Shown: positions 6,653 through 12,900 of the stretch, in pieces | How the letters are laid out: each line of letters starts with the position of its first letter | How positions within the stretch are numbered: the first letter of the stretch is position 1 | Assembly (NCBI GenBank): GCA_017964345.1 | Contig: JAGCSD010000090.1 | Coordinates: 1 to 14,902 of the forward strand | Direction: 5' to 3' | Source: Clostridia bacterium | GTDB lineage: Bacteria; Bacillota; Clostridia; Christensenellales; QALW01 | Length of the DNA stretch: 14,902 bases | Translations under genes and position numbers: made by a program | The notes under the pieces: model-generated | Database searches by the model: none | The model's input: the letters and a program-made list of their open reading frames with translations, nothing else | Told to the model about the DNA's origin: nothing

Positions 6653-6681
6653 TTGCCTAAAATCCGAAGCGGTAGTATAAT
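6653..6681 (+). promoter_or_regulatory. Promoter of the serC-serA operon
   Basis: A -35 TTGCCT (6653-6658), a 17 bp spacer and a -10 TATAAT (6676-6681) give a start near 6688. A hairpin CGTTCC/GGAACG with a GGCG loop (6690-6705) would sit at the very 5' end of the mRNA, which could stabilise it. A GACAGGAGG ribosome binding site follows. Confidence 0.8.
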
Positions 6682-6737
6682 AAAACCGTCGTTCCGGCGG
6701 GAACGGAAAATTTAATGGCTGACAGGAGGCTGAAACA

Positions 6738-7814
6738 ATGAGAGTTTACAATTTCAGCGCAGGACCGTCCATGCTGCCGGAGGCAGTGTTGACCAAAGCG
6801 CAGACCGATATGCTGGATTACGAAGGCTCAGGCATGAGTGTTCTGGAAATGAGCCACCGCGCCAAATGTTACGACGCCATTATCAAGGAAGCCGAAGCGC
6901 TGCTTCGGGAACTGATGAACATTCCGGACAATTATAAAGTATTGTTCGTACAGGGCGGCGCGTCCCAGCAGTTTGCCTGCGCGGCGCTGAACCTGCACAA
7001 GACAGGCAAAGCCGATTACATCGTGACGGGCAATTTTGCGTCGCTTGCCGCCAAAGAGGGCGCGCGTCTGACAAACGCCCGTATCGTCGCGTCCAGTGAA
7101 GAGAAAACGTATACCTATATTCCCAAAGTCACGAAAGCGGATTTCGATCCCGAAGCGGACTTTGTGCATATCACGTTCAACAATACCATTTTCGGAACGA
7201 AATACAACTACATTCCCGATACCGGCGACGTGCCGCTGGTCGCGGATATGTCGTCTATGATCCTCTCCGAGCCGGTGGACGTCACCAAGTTCGGCGTGAT
7301 CTATGCCGGCGCGCAGAAGAATATCGGACCTGCCGGCGTCACCGTGGTGATCGTGCGCGACGATCTTTTGGATAGATTCACGCCCGACTGCCCCACGATG
7401 CTCAAGTGGAAAACGCAGGCGGATAAAGACAGTCTGTACAACACCCCGCCCTGCTACAGCATTTATATTTCCATGCTCGTGTTCCGCTGGATCAAATCGC
7501 TCGGCGGCGTGAACGCCATTTATGAACTCAATAAGAAAAAGGCGCAAATGCTGTATGATTATATCGATTCCACCGATTTCTACACGAACAGCGTCGTCAA
7601 AGAGGACCGTTCGCTGATGAATGTGCCGTTTGTGACCGGCAATGAGGAGCTCGACGCCAAATTTGTCAAGGAGGCCGCCGCAAACGGGCTGGTTTCTCTG
7701 AAAGGGCACCGTCTGGTAGGCGGTATGCGCGCGTCGATCTATAACGCCATGCCGATCGCCGGCGTGGAAAAACTGATCGCTTTCATGAAGCAGTTCGAAG
7801 CCGAAAACAAATAA
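6738..7814 (+). CDS. serC: Phosphoserine aminotransferase
   Basis: A 358-residue class V PLP aminotransferase that converts 3-phosphohydroxypyruvate and glutamate to phosphoserine, the second step of serine synthesis. The N-terminus has N-F-S-A-G-P-S-M-L-P, followed by M-S-H-R (38-41) and QGGASQQFA (72-80), which contributes phosphate binding. The PLP partner is Asp170 (V-A-D-M-S-S) and the Schiff-base lysine is Lys194 in Y-A-G-A-Q-K-N-I-G-P-A-G. The length is normal for the family. The ATG has AGGAGG 9 nt upstream. serA follows after 13 bp with its own strong ribosome binding site, so the two are one operon. Product and partner gene together leave little doubt about the assignment. Confidence 0.97.
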   Translation: MRVYNFSAGPSMLPEAVLTKAQTDMLDYEGSGMSVLEMSHRAKCYDAIIKEAEALLRELMNIPDNYKVLFVQGGASQQFACAALNLHKTGKADYIVTGNFASLAAKEGARLTNARIVASSEEKTYTYIPKVTKADFDPEADFVHITFNNTIFGTKYNYIPDTGDVPLVADMSSMILSEPVDVTKFGVIYAGAQKNIGPAGVTVVIVRDDLLDRFTPDCPTMLKWKTQADKDSLYNTPPCYSIYISMLVFRWIKSLGGVNAIYELNKKKAQMLYDYIDSTDFYTNSVVKEDRSLMNVPFVTGNEELDAKFVKEAAANGLVSLKGHRLVGGMRASIYNAMPIAGVEKLIAFMKQFEAENK

Positions 7815-7827
7815 GGAGGACACCGTG

Positions 7828-8991
7828 ATGACCGAAATTCTCAAACTCAATTCCATTGCCTCCGTTGTAAAGGAAAACCTGCCGGAAGACCGCTATACGA
7901 TCTCCGAAAACGCCGCCGCGCCCGCCGGTATTCTGGTGCGCAGCGCGGATATGTTAAGCTACGATTTCCCCGCGTCCGTTCTGGCGGTCGCGCGTGCCGG
8001 CGCGGGCGTCAATAACATTCCCGTTGACGTTTGCGCGGAAAAAGGCATTGTGGTCTTCAATACGCCCGGCGCCAACGCCAACGCCGTGAAAGAACTGGTG
8101 CTCGGCGCCATGATCGCCGCTTCGCGCAATGTGTGCGCCGCCGCGGAATGGGCAAAAACATTGAAGGGTAACGGCGATGCTGTTGCCAAAATGGCGGAAA
8201 AAGGAAAAGGACAGTTTGTCGGACCGGAAGTCGCGGGCAAAACGCTTGGCGTGATCGGATTGGGCGCTATCGGCGGTCTGGTCGCCAACGCCGCCTATTC
8301 CCTGGGTATGAATGTGATCGGCTACGATCCGTTCGTGTCGGTAGACGCCGCGTGGCGTCTGTCCCGCCACGTACAGAAAGCGGACAATTTAGACGAGATT
8401 TTCGCACAGAGCGACATCATCTCTCTGCACGTTCCGCAAATCGACGCGACCAAAGGCATGATCAATGTCGATTCCATCGCCAAAATGAAGGACGGCGTGA
8501 TCATTCTGAACTTCGCGCGCGGCGGACTTGTAAAGGAAGGTGACGTGATCGCCGCCTGCGAAAGCGGCAAGATCTACAAATACGCCACCGATTTCGCGTC
8601 CGACGCCTTGATCGGCGTCAAAAATACGCTGATCCTGCCGCACTTGGGCGCCTCCACGCCGGAGTCCGAGGACAACTGCGCAGTCATGGCTTCCAGGGAA
8701 CTGCGGGACTATCTGGAAGACGGCAATATCGTCAACAGCGTCAACTATCCCGCCGCCTCGCTTGCGCGCTCGGGCAGTGCGCGACTGACCGTTCTGCACA
8801 AAAACACCAGCAATATGGTGGGCGCCATCACCGCCGTGATCGCCGGCGCAGGCGAGAACATCAGCGGTATGATCAACGCATCCAAGGGAGATTACGCCTA
8901 TACGATCATCGATGTGGATCACGTGATTCCGTCCGACACGGTGCAGACAATCGAAAACCTTGCCAACGTCATTCGCGTGCGCGTGCTGTAA
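7828..8991 (+). CDS. serA: D-3-phosphoglycerate dehydrogenase with C-terminal ACT domain
   Basis: A 387-residue NAD-dependent D-2-hydroxyacid dehydrogenase that oxidises 3-phosphoglycerate to 3-phosphohydroxypyruvate, feeding SerC. Residues 1-85 and about 275-310 form the substrate domain; residues 90-270 form the Rossmann domain with G-V-I-G-L-G-A-I-G-G (141-150). Arg231 (F-A-R-G-G) and His272 (P-H-L-G-A-S-T) of the Arg-Glu-His triad are clear. The loop that usually carries the Glu is short and reads DFASDALIGV, with Asp259 as the nearest acid. Residues 318-387 form an ACT domain, a likely serine feedback site. The ATG at 7828 is 7 nt from AGGAGGA; a GTG at 7825 is also in frame but too close. 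Confidence 0.95.
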   Translation: MTEILKLNSIASVVKENLPEDRYTISENAAAPAGILVRSADMLSYDFPASVLAVARAGAGVNNIPVDVCAEKGIVVFNTPGANANAVKELVLGAMIAASRNVCAAAEWAKTLKGNGDAVAKMAEKGKGQFVGPEVAGKTLGVIGLGAIGGLVANAAYSLGMNVIGYDPFVSVDAAWRLSRHVQKADNLDEIFAQSDIISLHVPQIDATKGMINVDSIAKMKDGVIILNFARGGLVKEGDVIAACESGKIYKYATDFASDALIGVKNTLILPHLGASTPESEDNCAVMASRELRDYLEDGNIVNSVNYPAASLARSGSARLTVLHKNTSNMVGAITAVIAGAGENISGMINASKGDYAYTIIDVDHVIPSDTVQTIENLANVIRVRVL

Positions 8992-9025
8992 AAATCCGTT
9001 CCTTGTTGACGACACGCAAGACACA

Positions 9026-9059
9026 AAAAACCCGACCGCTTTTCAGCGGTCGGGTTTTT
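9026..9059. terminator. Bidirectional terminator shared by serA and the mtnN operon
   Basis: A 15 bp stem, AAAAACCCGACCGCT (9026-9040) with AGCGGTCGGGTTTTT (9045-9059), has a TTTC loop. T-tracts are present in both directions. The right arm is also coding sequence for the last residues of the minus-strand small protein, whose TGA lies at the loop edge. Confidence 0.92.
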
Positions 9060-9192
9060 GAACTTTCTTACTGATTCCCTGCGCGATGGCGGGAGAGTCT
9101 TCGCCGTCGTTTTGCTGGATCTCATACGTTCCGTAGCGATTGACGCGATCCCACACGTCGTCCGTTTGCGCGGAGCGCTTTTTCTTTTTCAT
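9043..9192 (-). CDS. Small conserved-looking hydrophilic protein, 49 aa, unknown function
   Basis: The protein is MKKKKRSAQTDDVWDRVNRY followed by GTYEIQQNDGEDSPAIAQGI and SKKVQKPDR. It has a lysine-rich start, no membrane segment and no cysteine. The V-N-x-Y-G-T-Y-x-I-Q core and the P-A-I-A-Q-G motif look like conserved blocks of a short clostridial protein, but I cannot name a family. The ATG at 9192 has GAGGTG 8 nt upstream; an ATG at 9198 is in frame but too close to that site. It follows mtnN by 44 bp on the same strand without a promoter, so it is probably the second gene of that operon. Its last five codons and stop lie in the terminator hairpin. Confidence 0.65.
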   Translation of the reverse strand: MKKKKRSAQTDDVWDRVNRYGTYEIQQNDGEDSPAIAQGISKKVQKPDR

Positions 9193-9236
9193 GCGCATCA
9201 CCTCACAAACAGTATGCGCGAAAAAAAGAAAATCAT

Positions 9237-9923
9237 TCAAAGCGTCCGCACCAGCGCTCGTGTGATGCGCGTGGAATGCGCCGCGGCTTTTCGGCAAAAC
9301 GCGGGGAAATCCACGGGGGAATCGCCGTTGGCGCTGTCGGAGATCGCGCGCAGGTTCAGCACGCGCACACCGCTCAAGAACGCCGCGTGCGCGATTGCCG
9401 CGCCCTCCATTTCACAGGCGACGGCGCCGAACGTCCGGACGATCTCCGCCTTCTTCTCCGGAGAAGAAACGAACACGTCGCCCGAGGCAATGACGCCGAG
9501 GCACGCGTTTAAGCCTTCGGCACGCACGCAGCCAAGCGCTTTTTGCGCCAACTCCTCGTCCGTGGGCAGAACGACGCGGTTCGCCTCCGGCACCAGTCCC
9601 GCCGGATCACCCAGGGCGGTAGTATCCAAATCGTGCTGGACGGCGCCTTGCGATACGGCAACGTCACCGACGGACAGCTTGTCCGTCAGCGTACCCGCTA
9701 CGCCGGTGTTGATCAGAATGTCGGGATGGTAGCACAGAATCAGCGTCTGCGCGCACAAAGCGGCGTTGACCTTGCCGATACCGCACTTGACAACGACGGC
9801 ATCCTTTCCTTCCAGTTTGCCCGCAAAGAAGGTCAGATTCCCGACCTGCTCCGCCCGCACGTCTTCCATGGCGCTTTGGAGCGCCTCCACTTCTATTTTC
9901 ATTGCGCCGATAATGCCGATCAT
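9237..9923 (-). CDS. mtnN: 5'-methylthioadenosine/S-adenosylhomocysteine nucleosidase
   Basis: A 228-residue purine nucleosidase that splits adenine from methylthioadenosine and S-adenosylhomocysteine in the methyl cycle and also supplies S-ribosylhomocysteine. The N-terminus M-I-G-I-I-G-A-M-K-I-E-V-E matches the family, with Glu11 at the position of the catalytic acid (Glu12 in E. coli). E-M-E-G at 171-174 supplies the ribose-binding Met172 and Glu173, and Asp196 (I-S-D-S-A) is the general acid. The glycine-rich I-N-T-G-V-A-G (71-77) is also present. The ATG has AAGGAGT 8 nt upstream. It is the first gene of a two-gene operon from a near-consensus promoter. Confidence 0.95.
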   Translation of the reverse strand: MIGIIGAMKIEVEALQSAMEDVRAEQVGNLTFFAGKLEGKDAVVVKCGIGKVNAALCAQTLILCYHPDILINTGVAGTLTDKLSVGDVAVSQGAVQHDLDTTALGDPAGLVPEANRVVLPTDEELAQKALGCVRAEGLNACLGVIASGDVFVSSPEKKAEIVRTFGAVACEMEGAAIAHAAFLSGVRVLNLRAISDSANGDSPVDFPAFCRKAAAHSTRITRALVRTL

Positions 9924-10027
9924 GTTGTTGACTCCTTATGACTTTCCGTCCGCGCCTGCCGCGTTCCATGCGCCCTGCGCTGTATCAAATGTAAACTGTA
10001 TTTTCTCCGTATGCCCGATCTTTCTTT

Positions 10028-10056
10028 ATTATACGCCGTGTAAAGGGTAAAGTCAA
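10028..10056 (-). promoter_or_regulatory. Promoter of the mtnN operon
   Basis: On the minus strand, -35 TTGACT (10056-10051), a 17 bp spacer and -10 TATAAT (10033-10028) are present. The predicted start is near 10021, giving a leader of about 100 nt in which I see no recognised riboswitch. The promoter is divergent from that of the ferredoxin. Confidence 0.85.
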
Positions 10057-10133
10057 GATGTAACGGTAAGGCTTTCTCCTTCGTCCGGAAAACTCCGAAT
10101 CTGCAAGTTTCTTCTCTTTTCTTTGATTTTTGC

Positions 10134-10161
10134 TTGCAAAAAACGCAAACCGTGCTATAAT
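10134..10161 (+). promoter_or_regulatory. Promoter of the ferredoxin gene
   Basis: A -35 TTGCAA (10134-10139), a 16 bp spacer and a -10 TATAAT (10156-10161) are present; the -10 is extended by an upstream TGC. The start would be near 10168, 26 nt before the ATG. The gap 10057-10133 shows nothing else. Confidence 0.75.
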
Positions 10162-10193
10162 ATCGGTAACATCTATAAGCGGAGGTGAAAAAA

Positions 10194-10364
10194 ATGGCTT
10201 ATAAAATCAGTGATGACTGCATCGCTTGCGGTGCTTGCGCAGGCGCTTGTCCGGTCGGCGCCATTTCCGAAGGCGACGGTAAGTATGTGATCGACGCGGA
10301 AACCTGCATTGAATGCGGCGCCTGTGCCGATACCTGCCCGGTCGGTGCACCTTCTCAGGAATAA
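10194..10364 (+). CDS. 2[4Fe-4S] ferredoxin, 56 aa
   Basis: The product begins [20 protein letters not shown] and carries two classic clusters of cysteines: Cys9, 12, 15 and 19 in [12 protein letters not shown], and Cys38, 41, 44 and 48 in [12 protein letters not shown]. The fourth cysteine of each motif serves the other cluster. It is the short clostridial low-potential electron carrier used with pyruvate:ferredoxin oxidoreductase, hydrogenase and related enzymes. It starts at ATG 10194 with GGAGGTG upstream and ends at TAA 10362-10364, followed by a terminator. It is monocistronic. Which partner enzymes it serves cannot be told from this window. Confidence 0.97.
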   Translation: MAYKISDDCIACGACAGACPVGAISEGDGKYVIDAETCIECGACADTCPVGAPSQE

Positions 10365-10376
10365 CAAAATCGGAGG

Positions 10377-10413
10377 AAAGAGTCCGCACGCCGCGGCTCT
10401 TTTCTTCTTTTTT
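10377..10413 (+). terminator. Intrinsic terminator after the ferredoxin gene
   Basis: AAAGAG-T-CCGC (10377-10387) pairs with GCGG-CTCTTT (10393-10402), with one bulged T and an ACGCC loop. A T-rich run to 10413 follows. Confidence 0.8.
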
Positions 10414-10521
10414 GCCTTTTTATTGTATCATAATCATGCCGTTTTGTCACTCATGCGCGGTCTTTTCTACAGAAAAAAACACAATTCCAACAATTTTCAT
10501 CTTATTCCTGTGATAAAACAC

Positions 10522-10550
10522 TTGAATTATTCCCAAGTTTGTGTCATAAT
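10522..10550 (+). promoter_or_regulatory. Candidate promoter upstream of the non-coding RNA
   Basis: A -35 TTGAAT (10522-10527), a 17 bp spacer and a -10 CATAAT (10545-10550) would start transcription near 10557. It is one of two candidate promoters for the RNA at about 10600-10780. The surrounding 10414-10521 is AT-rich and holds no convincing gene. Confidence 0.45.
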
Positions 10551-10587
10551 AAAGAAGGAATCTCGGTCGTACGTTACGCGCTTTTTG

Positions 10588-10593
10588 TATAAT
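10588..10593 (+). promoter_or_regulatory. Consensus -10 box upstream of the non-coding RNA
   Basis: A perfect TATAAT is present without a recognisable -35 at 16-18 bp. A start near 10600 would place the first stem of the RNA (GGGAAT, 10612) close to the 5' end. Confidence 0.45.
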
Positions 10594-10599
10594 ACCCAC

Positions 10600-10780
10600 A
10601 TGATGCAAAAAGGGAATGCTCACAAGCGCTGTGCGGATGTCATGCCCCCGTGACCGCGGTCATGCCAGGGGACGGCAGAGCGTACAGGCGGCATGCCCAC
10701 CTGTCGAGAGACGGGTGTTAGAGCGAGCGCGGACGGCGAACCCGGATTCCCGGAGGACGTTTTTGCGCGTCCTCTTTTTT
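10600..10780 (+). ncRNA. Candidate structured non-coding RNA or attenuator leader, family not identified
   Basis: This GC-rich 180 nt stretch sits between AT-rich flanks and ends in an intrinsic terminator, without a credible reading frame. The ends pair: GGGAAT (10612-10617) with ATTCCC (10746-10751), then GCGCT (10626-10630) with AGCGC (10726-10730). Inside are CCCC/GGGG (10646-10649 with 10668-10671) enclosing TGAC/GTCA with a CGCG loop, and an 8 bp hairpin CACCTGTC/GACGGGTG closed by a GAGA tetraloop (10698-10717). GTCATGCC occurs twice (10639-10646, 10659-10666) and GGCATG (10690-10695) could pair with either copy. Size, isolation and end pairing resemble 6S RNA, but the local hairpins do not obviously give its long rod; this is only a guess. 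The downstream hydrolase has its own promoter, yet an attenuator for that gene is the main alternative. Confidence 0.55.
10753..10780 (+). terminator. Intrinsic terminator of the non-coding RNA
   Basis: GAGGACG (10753-10759) pairs with CGTCCTC (10768-10774) across an 8 nt loop, followed by six T (10775-10780). The TTTTTGC in the loop (10760-10766) is complementary to GCAAAAA at 10605-10611. Confidence 0.85.
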
Positions 10781-10819
10781 GCGTGGGGACAGGGTAAAAA
10801 AGAAATTGTTACAAAAGTG

Positions 10820-10848
10820 TTGCATAAAATAAAAAGATGTGGTACAAT
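10820..10848 (+). promoter_or_regulatory. Promoter of the cell-wall hydrolase gene
   Basis: A -35 TTGCAT (10820-10825), a 17 bp spacer and a -10 TACAAT (10843-10848) in the extended context TGTGGTACAAT are present. The start would be near 10855, leaving a leader of about 73 nt. Confidence 0.8.
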
Positions 10849-10927
10849 ATCCGTGAAATCCGATTTTGCGGAGTATTCCTGTTCGTGCGCGGACGCGAGC
10901 AAAAACAAAAAGAAGAGAGGAAAGCGT

Positions 10928-12412
10928 ATGAAAAAATTCGTTCCGGTATGTCTGCTGTGCTTAGCGGTCATGCTGGCAACATCGCTGACCGCTTTTGCCA
11001 TACCGACTTCCACCATGCGCCTTGGCAGTAAGGGCGCGGAGGTCAAGGAATTACAACAAAAACTGGCGGAAGAAGGGCTTTTGGAAGACCGGTTCGTTAC
11101 GGGATTTTTCGGACCGAACACCGAGCAGGCGGTGCGCGATTATCAGAAGAAAAACGGCATCAATCAGACGGGCGTCGTGGCGGAAAAGACGCTGGAAGCC
11201 ATGTTCACGGATAAGACGATCGATCCGAAACTCGTTCTGCGCAACGGCGATGAAAACGAACAGGTGCTGAAACTGCAAAAGGCATTGTTCAGCATGGGAT
11301 ATTTGGACGAAACGAGCGTGACGGGTTATTTCGGCGACAAAACCGAGGCGGCGGTCAAAAAATTCCAGGGTGAAAAAGGCATCAGCCAGACCGGTGTCGC
11401 CGCGGAAAAAACGCTGACGAAGATCAACACGCTGATCGACGGCACCAAGCTTGAGGTCGGGCGCGCGTACAGCGCCGGAGACAACGACGAAGGCGTCAAA
11501 ACGCTGCAAAGACGTCTGTTCGAACTGGGGTATTTAGAAGAAAAATACATCACCGGCTACTACGGGGCGATCACCGTGGCGGCGGTCAAGAAATTTCAGA
11601 AGAATAATCAGATCACCCAAACGGGGACAGTAGCGCAGCTTACGCTGACGGCGCTGAACTCCGCCTCCGCCAAAACGGTGGAAATCGACAAGACGGCGGT
11701 AGACATTATATTAAAGCCCGGTACGCTCCGCTACGGCGACAGCGGTCCTCAGGTCAAGACGCTGCAGCAGAACCTGAAAAAGCTGGGTTACTTCTCCGGT
11801 ACGGCGACCGGGGAGTTCGGCGACGTGACCAAGCAGGCGGTCACCCGCTTCCAGAAAGCGTATTCCCTGACGGCGGACGGCATCGTCAACGCCAAAACGC
11901 AAACAAAGATCACCGCGGCGCTCGCCGCCAAAACGGCAAGCGCAAAATCCTCGTCCTCTTCGGCAAGCGTATCGGCATCCTCCTCGGGTGTCACGGTCAG
12001 CGGGTATGATTCGGCAAACATGGCGCTGATCAATTCCGCTCTGGCAACCCTGACCGAGGCACAGCTTGAGGATATTCGTCTGATGGCGCGCGTCATCAAG
12101 CGCGAGGTGGGCGGCAGTTCCTACAAATGCCAGCTGGCGGTCGGCAGCGTCATCATGAACCGCGTGCGGCGCACGGGCGCCTCGGTGCATGACATTCTCT
12201 ATTCGCCCCACCAGTTCTCCACGGTGAATGCCAGCCTGCCCAACGAAACGTATTCCACCAGCAATTACTACGCGGCGATCGAAGCGTATATGGGCGTACA
12301 GCCGATCGGCAACTGCCTGTATTTCTGCTATTACACCATGCGGTATTCCAGCTGGATGGGCAAAAACCGTACGTTTTACTGCATGATCGGCACGGAATGC
12401 TTCTTCCTGTAA
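10928..12412 (+). CDS. Secreted cell-wall hydrolase with four peptidoglycan-binding repeats and SleB-like catalytic domain
   Basis: A 494-residue exported protein. Residues 1-24 are a signal peptide with a likely cut after A-F-A. Four PG_binding_1 repeats follow (about 31-93, 105-168, 185-243, 268-331), each with the pattern L-x-x-G-x-x-x-x-x-V-x-x-L-Q-x-x-L and a G-x-F-G/G-Y-F-G turn. A low-complexity Ala/Ser/Lys linker spans 333-356. Residues 375-494 match the cell wall hydrolase SleB family (Hydrolase_2): L-M-A-R-V-I-K-R-E-V-G-G with candidate catalytic Glu393, then A-V-G-S-V-I-M-N-R-V and H-Q-F-S. It would cut peptidoglycan during growth, division or spore germination. The ATG at 10928 is downstream of the promoter with AGAGAGGAAAG; a longer in-frame extension crosses the non-coding RNA and is rejected. 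No terminator separates it from rpmE. Confidence 0.92.
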   Translation: MKKFVPVCLLCLAVMLATSLTAFAIPTSTMRLGSKGAEVKELQQKLAEEGLLEDRFVTGFFGPNTEQAVRDYQKKNGINQTGVVAEKTLEAMFTDKTIDPKLVLRNGDENEQVLKLQKALFSMGYLDETSVTGYFGDKTEAAVKKFQGEKGISQTGVAAEKTLTKINTLIDGTKLEVGRAYSAGDNDEGVKTLQRRLFELGYLEEKYITGYYGAITVAAVKKFQKNNQITQTGTVAQLTLTALNSASAKTVEIDKTAVDIILKPGTLRYGDSGPQVKTLQQNLKKLGYFSGTATGEFGDVTKQAVTRFQKAYSLTADGIVNAKTQTKITAALAAKTASAKSSSSSASVSASSSGVTVSGYDSANMALINSALATLTEAQLEDIRLMARVIKREVGGSSYKCQLAVGSVIMNRVRRTGASVHDILYSPHQFSTVNASLPNETYSTSNYYAAIEAYMGVQPIGNCLYFCYYTMRYSSWMGKNRTFYCMIGTECFFL

Positions 12413-12420
12413 AAAAACAT

Positions 12421-12449
12421 TTGACATATCACGTGAATGCGAGTATAAT
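12421..12449 (+). promoter_or_regulatory. Consensus promoter of rpmE
   Basis: A perfect -35 TTGACA (12421-12426), 17 bp spacer and perfect -10 TATAAT (12444-12449), beginning 8 bp after the hydrolase stop. The leader holds a small inverted repeat, ATTCT-G-AGAAT (12464-12474), before the GAGGTG ribosome binding site. No Zur-like palindrome is seen. Confidence 0.9.
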
Positions 12450-12489
12450 ATGCGTGTTTTGAGATTCTGAGAATTGAGGTGAACAGACC

Positions 12490-12687
12490 ATGAAACAAGG
12501 AATTCATCCGGATTACAAAAAAGTGACCGTGAAGTGCGCCTGCGGCGAAACGTTTGAAACCGGCTCCGTTAAGGATTCGCTTTCCGTTGAAATCTGCTCC
12601 AAGTGCCATCCTTTCTACACCGGTAAGCAGAAGTTGGTCGACTCCGCCGGTCGTGTGGATAAGTTCAAGAAAAGATACGGTCTTTGA
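12490..12687 (+). CDS. rpmE: Ribosomal protein L31, zinc-binding type
   Basis: A 65-residue protein of the 50S subunit that bridges to the 30S head. It starts M-K-Q-G-I-H-P-D-Y and has the [13 protein letters not shown] signature. Cys16, Cys18, Cys36 and Cys39 form the zinc site, so this is the zinc-containing form rather than the cysteine-free paralogue made under zinc starvation. The length is normal. GAGGTG lies about 9 nt before the ATG. It is monocistronic, with a consensus promoter and a strong terminator, consistent with high expression. Confidence 0.98.
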   Translation: MKQGIHPDYKKVTVKCACGETFETGSVKDSLSVEICSKCHPFYTGKQKLVDSAGRVDKFKKRYGL

Positions 12688-12718
12688 TCCGCGTATACCG
12701 TTTTTACGGAACCCAAAG

Positions 12719-12750
12719 AGACGCTGTTTTGTACGACAGCGTCTTTTTTT
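12719..12750 (+). terminator. Intrinsic terminator after rpmE
   Basis: AGACGCTGT (12719-12727) pairs with ACAGCGTCT (12736-12744) across an 8 nt loop, followed by a run of T to 12750. Confidence 0.92.
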
Positions 12751-12826
12751 GTTGTCTTTTCGCCCGGTTTTATGCTCCTGCTATGTTCATATTTGCCAAA
12801 AAATATTAAAAAACAATAAAAAATAA

Positions 12827-12855
12827 TTGACAAACGATTATTTTTCCTTTACAAT
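12827..12855 (+). promoter_or_regulatory. Promoter of the large surface protein gene
   Basis: A perfect -35 TTGACA (12827-12832), a 17 bp spacer and a -10 TACAAT (12850-12855) are preceded by a very A-rich tract (12798-12826). That tract could act as an UP element and suggests strong expression. The start would be near 12862. Confidence 0.88.
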
Positions 12856-12900
12856 GTGAATAGGATGTGCAACCGCACAAAAAAGATAGGAGGAAATGCA

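Noticed and set aside
6828..7856. 342-codon minus-strand frame opposite serC
   Set aside because: It is exactly antisense to a well-conserved serC and has no start signals or family motifs.
10646..10671. T-box-like GTGACCGCGG in the non-coding RNA
   Set aside because: It matches the T-box sequence only partly, lies in the middle of the RNA rather than before the terminator, and no specifier loop is visible.
10600..10780. c-di-AMP (ydaO) riboswitch, expected upstream of some cell-wall hydrolases
   Set aside because: The conserved GGGGTGAAT and CCGAACCCG-ACAGCTAACC blocks are not present.
10616..10927. N-terminal extension of the hydrolase by 104 codons
   Set aside because: It would cross the non-coding RNA, a terminator and the promoter, and would place the signal peptide internally.
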